Source: Mesorhizobium carmichaelinearum
Lineage (GTDB): Bacteria > Pseudomonadota > Alphaproteobacteria > Rhizobiales > Rhizobiaceae
Reading direction: 5' to 3'
Length of the DNA stretch: 64,000 nt
NCBI RefSeq assembly: GCF_900199455.1
Contig: NZ_FZQR01000001.1
Coordinates: forward strand, 186,001 to 250,000
Each line of letters opens with the position of its first letter. Positions within the stretch are counted from its first letter, which is position 1. The notes below the pieces were generated by a model. It was not told the DNA's origin, did not search any database, and saw only the letters and a list, made by a program, of their open reading frames with translations. A program made the translations under genes and the position numbers. Shown in pieces: positions 36,986-47,356 of the stretch.

Positions 36986-37689
36986 TGGCGCTGCTCGAGA
37001 CCAGAAACCTCATCGCGCGCTATGGCGACTTCCAGGCACTGTTCGGCGTCGATATCGCACTGGAGCAGGGCGAGACCGTTGCCATCATCGGCGCCAACGG
37101 CGCCGGCAAGACGACGCTGATGCGCTCGATATCAGGCATATTGGCCAACCAGCCTGATGCTGTGTTGTTCGATGGCGAAAAGATCGGCGCCCTGCCGGCG
37201 CCCGATATCGTCGCGCGCGGCATCGCCATGGTGCCGGAGGGGCGAAAACTGTTTCCCTCGCTCAGCGTCGAGGAGAACCTTCTCATTGGCCGCTATGGCC
37301 GCACGGTCGAGGGCCATTGGAATCTTCAGACTGTCTACGAGCTGTTTCCGATCCTCAGGGAGAGACACGCCAATCCGGGCACGGCTCTGTCCGGCGGCCA
37401 GCAGCAGATGGTGGCGATCGGCCGCGCGCTGATGTCCAATCCGCGCGTGCTCTTGTGTGATGAGATCAGTCTTGGCCTGGCGCCGGTCGTCATCAGGGAT
37501 ATCTACGCCGCCTTTCCGCGCATCCGCGCAGCCGGCGCTTCTATCGTCGTGGTCGAGCAGGATATCGGCCAGGCGCTGAAGGTCGCCGACCGCGTCTACT
37601 GCATGATGGAAGGCCGCATCACGCTCTCCGGTGCGCCGTCAGATCTGACACGCGAAAAGATCCACGCCGCGTATTTCGGGGTGGCCTGA
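36985..37689 (+). CDS. Liv-type ABC transporter ATPase (LivF-like)
   Basis: 234 residues. Walker A GANGAGKTT (about residue 36), Q-loop region, signature LSGGQQQMVAIGRAL (about 133), Walker B VLLCDEISLGLAP (about 155) and H-loop-position VEQDI, with Gln where LivG has His. That change is usual in LivF. Couples ATP hydrolysis to the LivH/LivM permease pair. Starts by one-base overlap; followed one base later by the permease gene. Confidence 0.92.
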   Translation: MALLETRNLIARYGDFQALFGVDIALEQGETVAIIGANGAGKTTLMRSISGILANQPDAVLFDGEKIGALPAPDIVARGIAMVPEGRKLFPSLSVEENLLIGRYGRTVEGHWNLQTVYELFPILRERHANPGTALSGGQQQMVAIGRALMSNPRVLLCDEISLGLAPVVIRDIYAAFPRIRAAGASIVVVEQDIGQALKVADRVYCMMEGRITLSGAPSDLTREKIHAAYFGVA

Positions 37690-37690
37690 C

Positions 37691-38554
37691 ATGGCGTGGC
37701 TCGACACCATCATCCAGGGCATCCTGCTCGGCGGCCTCTACGCCTTGTTCGCCGCCGGCTTGAGCCTCGTCTTCGGCATCATGCGGCTGGTCAATCTGGC
37801 ACATGGCGACTTGATCGTGCTCGCCGCCTTCCTGATCCTGGTGCTGGTCTCGGCTCTTGGCCTCAATCCGTTCGTCGCCGCGCTGGTGGCGATGCCTGTG
37901 ATGTTCGCCATCGGCTGGGCGCTGCAGTTCTTCCTGCTCAACCGCACGTTGGGAACCGATATCCTGCCGCCGCTGCTGGTCACCTTCGGCCTGTCGATCG
38001 TCATCCAGAACGGCCTGCTCGAAGGGTTTACCGCCGACAGCCGGCGCATCTCGGTCGGCGGGCTGGAATCCGCCTCGATGGCGCTTGGGCCGATCAATGT
38101 CGGTGTCATGCCGCTGTTGACCCTGGCCTCCGCCATCGCGGTGATCGTCGGGCTGAACCAGTTGTTCTACCGCACCTCGCTCGGCCGTGCGTTCCGCGCC
38201 ACGTCGGATGACCCGATCACCGCCGGGCTGATGGGCATCCAGCCGAAGCGGATTTTCGCCACCACCACCGGCATCGCCATGGTGGTGGTGACGATCGCCG
38301 CGCTTTATCTCGGCACGCGCGCCAATTTCGATCCGACCATCGGCCCGGCGCGGCTGATCTACGCTTTCGAGGCGGTCATCATCGGCGGCCTCGGCTCGCT
38401 ATGGGGGACGCTTGCCGGCGGCATCGTCATCGGCATCGCCCAGACCTTCGGCGCCGCGATCAACCCGGAATGGCAGATCCTCGCCGGACATCTGGCGTTC
38501 CTTGTCGTGCTCCTGGTCAGGCCGCGTGGGCTGTTCCCGCGTGCGGTGGATTAA
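37691..38554 (+). CDS. Liv-type ABC transporter permease (LivH-like)
   Basis: 287 residues, about eight membrane helices. Typical opening ILLGGLYALFAAGLSLVFGIMRLVNLAHGDLIVLA and the cytoplasmic loop GRAFRATSDDPITAGLMGI (about residue 165) that contacts the ATPases. Forms a heterodimer with the LivM-like protein encoded nine bases downstream. Confidence 0.93.
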   Translation: MAWLDTIIQGILLGGLYALFAAGLSLVFGIMRLVNLAHGDLIVLAAFLILVLVSALGLNPFVAALVAMPVMFAIGWALQFFLLNRTLGTDILPPLLVTFGLSIVIQNGLLEGFTADSRRISVGGLESASMALGPINVGVMPLLTLASAIAVIVGLNQLFYRTSLGRAFRATSDDPITAGLMGIQPKRIFATTTGIAMVVVTIAALYLGTRANFDPTIGPARLIYAFEAVIIGGLGSLWGTLAGGIVIGIAQTFGAAINPEWQILAGHLAFLVVLLVRPRGLFPRAVD

Positions 38555-38563
38555 GGGCGCGCC

Positions 38564-39652
38564 ATGACCGACGTCACAATCTCACACTGGAAAGTCGAGA
38601 CCCGAACGAAAGCATCGGCAAGCTTCGCCATCGTCGCGACGCTCTTCATCCTGCTCGCCTTCGCCGCACCACTGTTTGCCTCGCGCAGCGTGCTGCAGGA
38701 CCTGTTCTTCATCCTGACCATGCTGGTGCTGGCGCAGAACTGGAACCTCTTGGCCGGCTATGCCGGGCTGGTCTCCGTCGGACAGCAGGCCTTTGTCGGC
38801 TTCGGCGCCTACGCCATGTTTGCCCTGGTCATCCTCGCCGGCCTCGATCCGCTGGCCGCCATCCTGCTCGCCGGCATCGCAAGCGCCCTGCTCGCCATCC
38901 CGACCGCCTTCTTCCTGTTTCGCCTGCAGGGCGCCTATTTTGCCATCGGCAGCTGGGTCATTGCCGAAGTGGTGCGGCTGGCGCTGGCGCAGTGGAAGAT
39001 GCTGGGCGGCGGCACCGGCACCTCTTTGCCGCGCGAGGCGACCCGCGACATGCCGGCGCTGAAGTTCGTCGGCGAACTGTTCGGCGTCAAATCCTCAGGC
39101 GCCGGCGACATCCTGACCTACTGGCTGGCACTGCTGCTGGCCATCGCCACGATCGGCCTCGTCTACCGCCTGCTGCGCTCGAAACAGGGGCTGGGGCTGG
39201 CCGCCGTGCGCGACAACCAGGAAGCGGCGCGCTCGGTCGGCGTTGATGCCCGTCGCATGAAGACACTGGTCTATCTTGCGGCCGCTTTCGGCACCGGGCT
39301 CGCGGGCGCGCTGATCTATGTGCAGAAGGCGCGCATCTCGCCCGACGCCGCCTTCTCTGTCGTCGACTGGACCGCCTATGTCATTTTCATCGTCGTCATC
39401 GGCGGCATCGGCACCATCGAGGGGCCGATCGTCGGCGTCATCGTCTTCTATCTTCTGCAAAACCTGCTGGCCGATTACGGCTCCTGGTATCTCTTGATCC
39501 TCGGACTGATCGGTATCGTCATCATGCTGTTTGCGCCGCTCGGCCTGTGGGGCCTGTTCGCCGAACGCACCGGCATCCAGCTCTTTCCGGTCCGCCGCCG
39601 ATTGACTGGCGGACCTGTATCATTAGCCAAAAAGGGAGGGCCGCATGGCTGA
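38564..39652 (+). CDS. Liv-type ABC transporter permease (LivM-like)
   Basis: 362 residues, polytopic, with a longer N-terminus than the LivH-like partner. AQNWNLLAGYAGLVSVGQQA (about residue 57) and the EAA-like loop LGLAAVRDNQEAARSVGVD (about 210) are family signatures. Its last eight bases overlap the start of the FAD hydroxylase gene, which ties transport and catabolism into one transcript. Confidence 0.93.
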   Translation: MTDVTISHWKVETRTKASASFAIVATLFILLAFAAPLFASRSVLQDLFFILTMLVLAQNWNLLAGYAGLVSVGQQAFVGFGAYAMFALVILAGLDPLAAILLAGIASALLAIPTAFFLFRLQGAYFAIGSWVIAEVVRLALAQWKMLGGGTGTSLPREATRDMPALKFVGELFGVKSSGAGDILTYWLALLLAIATIGLVYRLLRSKQGLGLAAVRDNQEAARSVGVDARRMKTLVYLAAAFGTGLAGALIYVQKARISPDAAFSVVDWTAYVIFIVVIGGIGTIEGPIVGVIVFYLLQNLLADYGSWYLLILGLIGIVIMLFAPLGLWGLFAERTGIQLFPVRRRLTGGPVSLAKKGGPHG

Positions 39653-41399
39653 CATTTCCACCGACGTGCTGACCATCGGCACCGGGCCCGCGGGCTCGGC
39701 GACGGCAGCGCTGCTTTCGACCTATGGCGTCGAGAACATGGTCATCAACCGCTATCGCTGGCTGGCCGCGACGCCGCGCGCGCACATCACCAACCAGCGC
39801 ACCATGGAGGTGCTGCGCGACCTCGGCAGGGATGTCGAGGGCGAGGCCTATATGCACGCCACCGAACAGGATCTGATGGGTGAGAACGTGTTCTGCACGT
39901 CGCTCGCCGGCGAAGAGATCGGCCGCATGCGCAGTTGGGGCAAGCATCCGCTCAGCCGTGCCGAGCATCTGCTCTCCTCGCCCTCGCATATGAACGATTT
40001 GCCGCAGACCTTCATGGAGCCGCTGCTGTTCAAGACCGCCTGTTCGCGCGGCACGCAAGCGCGCATGTCGACCGAATACCTCTCCCATGTCCAGGACGCC
40101 GACGGTGTCACCACCACTTGCCGCGACCGACTGACCGGCAAGGACATCACCATCCGCTCGAAATATCTGGTCGGCGCCGACGGCGGCAATTCGCTGGTCG
40201 CCGAGCACGCCGGCCTGCCCTTCGAGGGCAAGATGGGCGTCGGCGGCTCGATGAACATCCTGTTCAAGGCGGACCTTTCGAAATACGTCGCCCACCGGCC
40301 CTCGGTGCTCTACTGGGTGGTGCAGCCGGGTGCCGATGTCGGCGGCATCGGCATGGGCCTGGTGCGCATGATCCGGCCGTGGAACGAGTGGCTGATCGTC
40401 TGGGGCTACGACATCAACCAGCCGGCGCCGAAGGTCGACGAGGCCTTCGCGAAAAAAGTGGCGCGTGATCTGGTTGGCGATCCCGAACTAGAGATCGAGA
40501 TCCAGTCGGTGTCGACCTGGACCGTCAACAACATGTACGCCACGCAGACCTCCAAGGGCCGCGTCTTCTGCATGGGCGATGCCATCCATCGTCACCCGCC
40601 ATCGAATGGGTTGGGCTCCAACACCTCGATCCAGGACGGTTTCAACCTCGCCTGGAAACTTGCCCATGTCATCAAGGGCAAGGCCGGTCCAAAACTGCTC
40701 GAATCCTATTCGCAGGAGCGCGCGCCGGTGGCCAAACAGATCGTCACGCGCGCCAACAAGTCGATCGAGGAATTCGGCCCGATCTTCAAGGCGCTCGGCC
40801 TGCTCGATTCCATCGACCCGGTGAAAATGCAGTCGAACATGGATGCGCGCTGCGACGACACGCCGGCGGCCGAAGCGCAACGCGCCAAGATCCGCGAGAC
40901 CATCGCTTCAAAAGTCTATGAATTCGACGCCCATGGCGTCGAGATGAACCAGCGCTACAAGTCGAATGCCATCGTCACCGACGGCCAGAAGGAGCCGGCC
41001 TTCGAGAAAGACGCCGAACTGCACCACCAGCCGACCTCCTGGCCGGGCGCGCGGCTGCCGCATGTCTGGGTGCATTCGGATCGGGGTGACAAGGTCTCGA
41101 CGCTCGACCTGACCGGCCATGGCAAATTCACCGTGCTGACCGGCATTGGCGGCCAAGGCTGGCTCGACGCCGCGAAGGCGGTGGGCAAGGAACTGGGCAT
41201 CGACATATCAGGCCATCTCATCGGCCCGCGGCAGCCCTGGCAGGACTTTTCCGGCGACTGGGCGCGCGCCCGCGAGATCCGCGACAGCGGCGTGCTTTTG
41301 GTGCGGCCCGACCAGCATGTAGCCTGGCGCAAGGACGCCATCAGCAGCGACCCGACGGCGGATCTGCGCAAAGCCCTGACGTCAATCCTGGACAGGTGA
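39645..41399 (+). CDS. FAD-dependent aromatic hydroxylase (TfdB/phenol 2-monooxygenase-like)
   Basis: 584 residues, class A flavoprotein monooxygenase. FAD-binding GTGPAGSA near residue 12, the GADGGNS motif near 180 and the GD motif FCMGDAIHRHPPSNGLGSN near 308. The C-terminal thioredoxin-like domain (about 460-584) is typical of 2,4-dichlorophenol and phenol hydroxylases. With hydroxyquinol dioxygenases in the same operon, the likely job is hydroxylating a resorcinol- or hydroquinone-type phenol to hydroxyquinol (inference). GGGAGG precedes the start. Confidence 0.9.
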   Translation: MADISTDVLTIGTGPAGSATAALLSTYGVENMVINRYRWLAATPRAHITNQRTMEVLRDLGRDVEGEAYMHATEQDLMGENVFCTSLAGEEIGRMRSWGKHPLSRAEHLLSSPSHMNDLPQTFMEPLLFKTACSRGTQARMSTEYLSHVQDADGVTTTCRDRLTGKDITIRSKYLVGADGGNSLVAEHAGLPFEGKMGVGGSMNILFKADLSKYVAHRPSVLYWVVQPGADVGGIGMGLVRMIRPWNEWLIVWGYDINQPAPKVDEAFAKKVARDLVGDPELEIEIQSVSTWTVNNMYATQTSKGRVFCMGDAIHRHPPSNGLGSNTSIQDGFNLAWKLAHVIKGKAGPKLLESYSQERAPVAKQIVTRANKSIEEFGPIFKALGLLDSIDPVKMQSNMDARCDDTPAAEAQRAKIRETIASKVYEFDAHGVEMNQRYKSNAIVTDGQKEPAFEKDAELHHQPTSWPGARLPHVWVHSDRGDKVSTLDLTGHGKFTVLTGIGGQGWLDAAKAVGKELGIDISGHLIGPRQPWQDFSGDWARAREIRDSGVLLVRPDQHVAWRKDAISSDPTADLRKALTSILDR

Positions 41400-41404
41400 G
41401 AGAT

Positions 41405-42292
41405 ATGGAAGCGCACGAAAAAGGCTTCTTCACCGAGGCGAATTCGGTCGAGGTCGTCACCGGCCGCAACAAGAACGCCAGGAGCGAACGGCTTAAGACG
41501 GTGATGGAGGTGATAACGCGGAAACTGCATGAGGCGGTGAAAGAGATCGAGCCGACGCAGGACGAGTGGTTCGAAGCGATTCTGTTCCTGACCAAGACCG
41601 GCCAGCTCTCCACCGAATGGCGGCAGGAATTCATCCTGTTGTCCGATGTGCTGGGCGTCTCGATGCTGGTCGATGCCATCAACAACCGCAAACCCTCGGG
41701 TGCTTCGGAATCGACGGTGCTCGGGCCGTTCCATCTCGCCGATGCGCCGGAGTTGCCGATGGGCGCCAACATCTGCCTCGATCAGAAGGGTGAGGACATG
41801 TTCATCCATGGCCGCATCCTCGACACCGAAGGCAGACCGATCGCCGATGCGGTGCTCGACGTCTGGCAGGCCAACGACGAGGGCTTTTATGACGTGCAGC
41901 AGAAGGGCATCCAACCCGACTTCAATCTGCGCGGCGTCTTCCGCACCGGTGCCGACGGCCGCTATTGGTTCCGCGCGGTGAAGCCGAAATTCTACCCGAT
42001 CCCTGACGACGGCACGGTCGGCAAGCTGTTGCACGCGCTTGGCCGACATCCCTACCGCCCGGCGCATCTGCATTACATCCTCAAGGCCGACGGCTTCGAG
42101 ACGCTGACCACCCACATCTTCGACCCGGACGATCCCTACATCAATTCGGACGCGGTGTTCGGGGTGAAGGAGAGCCTGCTGGCGGAGTTCAAACGCGTCG
42201 ACGATCCGGCGCGCGCCGGGGATTATGCGTTCGACAATCCTTTCTGGGACGTCGAGCACGATTTCATCCTGGCACGGCCCAGGCCCGCTTGA
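41405..42292 (+). CDS. Intradiol ring-cleavage dioxygenase, hydroxyquinol type (copy 2)
   Basis: 295 residues from the ATG at 41405; a GTG three codons upstream also fits. Iron ligands are Tyr in EGFYDVQ, Tyr in KFYPIPDDGTVG and the two His of RPAHLHY. Clearly related to copy 1 at the start of the operon (shared FNLRGVF, PDDG and LTTxxFD blocks) but well diverged, so this is an old duplication or independent recruitment. The two may differ in substrate, for example hydroxyquinol versus a substituted trihydroxybenzene. Confidence 0.9.
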   Translation: MEAHEKGFFTEANSVEVVTGRNKNARSERLKTVMEVITRKLHEAVKEIEPTQDEWFEAILFLTKTGQLSTEWRQEFILLSDVLGVSMLVDAINNRKPSGASESTVLGPFHLADAPELPMGANICLDQKGEDMFIHGRILDTEGRPIADAVLDVWQANDEGFYDVQQKGIQPDFNLRGVFRTGADGRYWFRAVKPKFYPIPDDGTVGKLLHALGRHPYRPAHLHYILKADGFETLTTHIFDPDDPYINSDAVFGVKESLLAEFKRVDDPARAGDYAFDNPFWDVEHDFILARPRPA

Positions 42293-42327
42293 GTTTCAGG
42301 CGTGACGCCTCGGCCTTCCGGCTCCGA

Positions 42328-43368
42328 CTACTGCTTCACCGAAGTGGAGGTGCCCCAGGTGTCCGAAAGCACGTAGCCCTGGGGATAGGGGTCGGTCGGA
42401 TCGAGATAGTAGCTGTGCTCGCCGGTGATCCAGGCCCGGCCGGTGATCTCCGGGACGATGGCCTTGCCGGCGCCGATTTCCGTCAGCTCCACGATCCTGC
42501 CCGTGAAGCGCGAGCCGATGATCGATTCATGGATCAGCACGTCGCCAACGCCCATCAAGCCCCGGGCTTGCAGCACGGCCATGCGGGCCGACGTGCCGGT
42601 TCCGGTCGGGCTGCGGTCCGAGCGCCCTGGCGAAACGATGCAGGTGTTGCGCGTGACCTTGCCCGGCCCCTGGAACGGCATGGCGAACTGCACGATCGAC
42701 ACGCCGCGCACATGCTCGAATTCCGGATGGACGACATCGAGCTGCTCGCGCGCGGCGCGCCTGATCTTCTCGCCGGCCACCGCCAGCTCGCGCGCCTCGT
42801 CGGGGGCGACCGAGAAGCCGAGCGCCTTGGCATCGACGATGGCATAGAACATGCCGCCATAGGCAATATCGACCGTGAGCGTGCCAAGCCCTTCGACTTC
42901 GATGACAGCGTCGAGACGTTCGGCAAAGGCGGGCGCGTTGCGGAAGGTGATCGAGACGCATCTGCCGTCGCGGCATTCGGCGCGCACCTCGATGACGCCG
43001 CCCGGCATGTCGAGCTTGAAGCGGGTCTCGGGTTCCTGCATCGGCACCATGCCGGTCTCGAGCAGCACAGTGGCGACGCAGATGGTGTTGGAACCGGACA
43101 TCGGCGGGTATTCCGTCGGCTCCATGATGATGGCGCCGGCGACGCAATCCTCGCGGGTTGAGGAAACGAGCAGATTGACGTGGCGCGCCACACTGCCGCG
43201 CGGCTCGCAGATCAGCATGCGCCTGATATGGTCGTGATCGCGCTCCATCGTGATCATCTTGTCCATCATCGTGCGGCCTGCCGGCGGCAGCACGCCGCCA
43301 ACGATGACGTCGCCGACTTCACCTTCTGCATGACAGCCGACGACATGAATGCTGGTTTTGCTGCGCAT
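42328..43368 (-). CDS. Proline racemase-family enzyme with Ser/Thr at both catalytic positions
   Basis: 346 residues. Known members racemise proline, epimerise 4-hydroxyproline or dehydrate trans-3-hydroxyproline, using two facing residues, Cys-Cys in racemases. Here the first site reads PPMSGSNTI (Ser, about residue 90) and the second DRSPTGTGTSA (Thr, about 256). Thr at the second site is the mark of trans-3-hydroxy-L-proline dehydratases as I know them; Ser at the first makes racemase activity unlikely. Divergent from a DapA-family gene. No signal peptide. Specificity is undecided. Confidence 0.85.
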   Translation of the reverse strand: MRSKTSIHVVGCHAEGEVGDVIVGGVLPPAGRTMMDKMITMERDHDHIRRMLICEPRGSVARHVNLLVSSTREDCVAGAIIMEPTEYPPMSGSNTICVATVLLETGMVPMQEPETRFKLDMPGGVIEVRAECRDGRCVSITFRNAPAFAERLDAVIEVEGLGTLTVDIAYGGMFYAIVDAKALGFSVAPDEARELAVAGEKIRRAAREQLDVVHPEFEHVRGVSIVQFAMPFQGPGKVTRNTCIVSPGRSDRSPTGTGTSARMAVLQARGLMGVGDVLIHESIIGSRFTGRIVELTEIGAGKAIVPEITGRAWITGEHSYYLDPTDPYPQGYVLSDTWGTSTSVKQ

Positions 43369-43477
43369 TTGTGCTCCCTGTGCTGGTCCCTGGCGACCAC
43401 GACTATTTTGCTTGGCAAGCCATGCCGCTTCGGGACAAACTGGTCAATCCGCGTGCCAGCCTCAAGGAGAATCCGAA

Positions 43478-44440
43478 ATGACCTCTAACGTTTTTTCCGG
43501 CACCATGCCGGCGTTGATGACCCCGTGCACGCAGGACCGCCAGCCTGACTTCGATGCGCTGGTACGCAAAGGACGCGAGCTGATCGCGGCCGGCATGTCG
43601 GCCGTGGTCTATTGTGGCTCGATGGGTGACTGGCCGCTCTTGACCGACGAGCAGCGCATGGAAGGCGTCGAGCGCCTGGTGAAGGCCGGCGTGCCGGTGA
43701 TTGTGGGAACCGGCGCGGTCAACACCGCCAAGGCCGTGGCGCATGCGGCGCACGCCCAGAAAGTCGGCGCACGCGGCCTGATGGTGATCCCGCGCGTTCT
43801 GTCACGCGGGCCTTCGGTGACGGCGCAGCGCCACCACTTCAAGGCAATTCTTGCCGCCGCGCCCGACCTGCCGGCGGTCATCTACAACAGCCCCTATTAC
43901 GGCTTTGCCACGCGCGCGGACCTGTTCTTCGCGCTGCGCGCCGAACATCCGAATCTGGTCGGCTTCAAGGAGTTCGGTGGCCCGTCGGACCTGCGCTACG
44001 CGGCGGAAAACATCACCAGCCGCGACGATGAGGTGGCGCTGATGATCGGCGTCGACACCGCCGTCTTCCACGGTTTCGTCAATTGCGGCGCGTCCGGCGC
44101 CATCACCGGCATCGGCAACGTCTTGCCGAAGGAGGTGCTGCACCTCGTAGGCTTGAGCCAGGCGGCAGCCAAGGGCGACGTCGAGGCCCGCCAGCGCGCG
44201 CTGGAGCTGGACGCCGCGCTCGCCGTGCTATCCTCCTTCGACGAGGGTCCCGACCTGGTGCTCTACTTCAAGCACATGATGGTGCTGAAGGGCGCTCCCG
44301 AATACAAGCTGCACTTCAACGAGACGGACGCCCTGACCGACAGCCAGCGCGGCTATGCCGAGGCGCAGCTCAAGCTGTTCGACAGCTGGTACGCCCAATG
44401 GTCGAGGCAGCCCGGCGTCATTGCCAGATACGCAGCCTGA
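43478..44440 (+). CDS. Dihydrodipicolinate synthase (DapA)-family lyase/deaminase
   Basis: 320 residues; AAGGAG eight bases before the ATG. TIM barrel with Schiff-base Lys164 in VGFKEFGG and Tyr136 in AVIYNSPYYG. The GTGAVNT segment near residue 77 stands where DapA has its substrate-carboxylate loop. In hydroxyproline catabolism, a DapA-family enzyme deaminates pyrroline-4-hydroxy-2-carboxylate, and such genes sit next to proline-racemase-family genes as here. That role is a good guess, but no D-hydroxyproline dehydrogenase or semialdehyde dehydrogenase lies nearby. Confidence 0.85.
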   Translation: MTSNVFSGTMPALMTPCTQDRQPDFDALVRKGRELIAAGMSAVVYCGSMGDWPLLTDEQRMEGVERLVKAGVPVIVGTGAVNTAKAVAHAAHAQKVGARGLMVIPRVLSRGPSVTAQRHHFKAILAAAPDLPAVIYNSPYYGFATRADLFFALRAEHPNLVGFKEFGGPSDLRYAAENITSRDDEVALMIGVDTAVFHGFVNCGASGAITGIGNVLPKEVLHLVGLSQAAAKGDVEARQRALELDAALAVLSSFDEGPDLVLYFKHMMVLKGAPEYKLHFNETDALTDSQRGYAEAQLKLFDSWYAQWSRQPGVIARYAA

Positions 44441-44456
44441 CCCGGCAAGTGCGACG

Positions 44457-44477
44457 GGCGGCCATAGTACGGCCGCC
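44457..44477. terminator. Hairpin between convergent genes
   Basis: GGCGGCC, loop ATAGTAC, GGCCGCC: a perfect 7-bp GC stem in the 72-base gap between the DapA-family gene and the convergent pyridoxal dehydrogenase gene. No T-run follows; a bidirectional transcript end is likely. Confidence 0.5.
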
Positions 44478-44512
44478 GGTTGCATTGCGGGGTTGAGCAG
44501 TCACTATCCGAC

Positions 44513-45271
<759 letters not shown>

Positions 45272-45297
45272 TCAATCCGTGATCTGGTGATGTTTGT

Positions 45298-46479
45298 TCA
45301 GGCGTCGGCATCGATCACGGCCAGCGCCGCCTCGATGCCTTTGCCGATTGCAAGCTTCTGCCCGGCCGCGTTCATGGCGCCGCCAAGCGCCGTGAGTGCG
45401 GCGATCGCATAGATCGGCTGGGCGGTCGGCCCCATATGGCCGATGCGCGTCAACTTCCCCAAGGTTTCGCCGCGGCCCGACGAAAACACCACGCCGTAGC
45501 GGGCGCGCGCGGCCTGGCGAAGCGCCTTCTCGTCGACACCTTCGGGGGTGCGAACGGCGGTCGTGGTTGGCGACGCGATCCCGTCGCTGGCGGCCCAGAT
45601 CGACAGGCCCATCGCGGTGACGCCCGCGCGCATGGCCCTGGCGGTGAGCGCATGGCGCGCCCACACCGCCTCCGGTCCCTCATTGAGGTAGAGGTCGAGC
45701 GCGACATCGAGCCCGTTGATTTCCGATACCGACGGCGTGAACGGAAACGGCTTATCTCTCGACCAGGCATTTTCCCAGTCGACGATGCTCAGCATCGATG
45801 CGCGCGGCGCCAGGGGGTTGGCCTTCATCCTGGCCCAGGCCCGCTCACTGACGCCCATCATGGTGAGGCCGGGAGGGGCGCCCAGGCATTTGTTGGGGCC
45901 GGTGACATAGATATCGGCCTTGCAATCCTGCGGATGCGTCTTCATGCCGCCAAAGGACGAGACCGCGTCGACGATCAGATAGCCGCCATGTGCCGAAACC
46001 AGCGCGCCGATGGCGTCGATCGGATTGATGGTGCCCGACGGCGTGTCGTGGTGACAGACGGACACGATGGTGATTTCCGGATGCGCCTTGAGCATATCGG
46101 CGACCGCCTGGGGATCGATCGCCTCGTTGTAGGGCACCTCGATCTCGAGCAGATGCGGCGAGTAACGTTTCGCCCAATAGCCAAAGCCCTTGCCGTAGAC
46201 ACCCGAGGCAAGGTTGAGCACGACGTCGTCAGGCGTGATCAGCGAAGCAGCCGCCGCCTCGAGGCCGAGCACCGGCTCGCCATGCAGGATGACCGGCTTA
46301 TTCGACAGCCGCATCGCCTTCTGCGCCTTGTCTACCACGCCCTCGTAGAAGAGCTGGAAGGCCGGATCGTAGTCGTAGAGCACGGTGCGGCCGAGGCCGC
46401 GCAGCACGTCTGGATAGGCGTTCACCGGGCCCGCGGTCAGGGTGATGACCGGATCGGCATGTTCGGGATAGTGCATCAT
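45298..46479 (-). CDS. ppaT: Pyridoxamine-pyruvate transaminase
   Basis: 393 residues, the length of the characterised M. loti enzyme. Converts pyridoxamine plus pyruvate to pyridoxal plus alanine. It is a fold-I aminotransferase that binds its pyridoxal substrate like a cofactor and lacks strong phosphate anchoring. Lys197 in TGPNKCLGAPPG is the Schiff-base residue, Asp171 in IVDAVSSFGG faces the pyridine nitrogen and Glu68 (HGEPV) replaces a phosphate-cup residue. The sequence agrees with my memory of the published protein nearly throughout. GGAG six bases before the ATG. Confidence 0.95.
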   Translation of the reverse strand: MMHYPEHADPVITLTAGPVNAYPDVLRGLGRTVLYDYDPAFQLFYEGVVDKAQKAMRLSNKPVILHGEPVLGLEAAAASLITPDDVVLNLASGVYGKGFGYWAKRYSPHLLEIEVPYNEAIDPQAVADMLKAHPEITIVSVCHHDTPSGTINPIDAIGALVSAHGGYLIVDAVSSFGGMKTHPQDCKADIYVTGPNKCLGAPPGLTMMGVSERAWARMKANPLAPRASMLSIVDWENAWSRDKPFPFTPSVSEINGLDVALDLYLNEGPEAVWARHALTARAMRAGVTAMGLSIWAASDGIASPTTTAVRTPEGVDEKALRQAARARYGVVFSSGRGETLGKLTRIGHMGPTAQPIYAIAALTALGGAMNAAGQKLAIGKGIEAALAVIDADA

Positions 46480-46501
46480 CTTGTCTCCGGATTGGCGGCG
46501 G

Positions 46502-47356
<855 letters not shown>

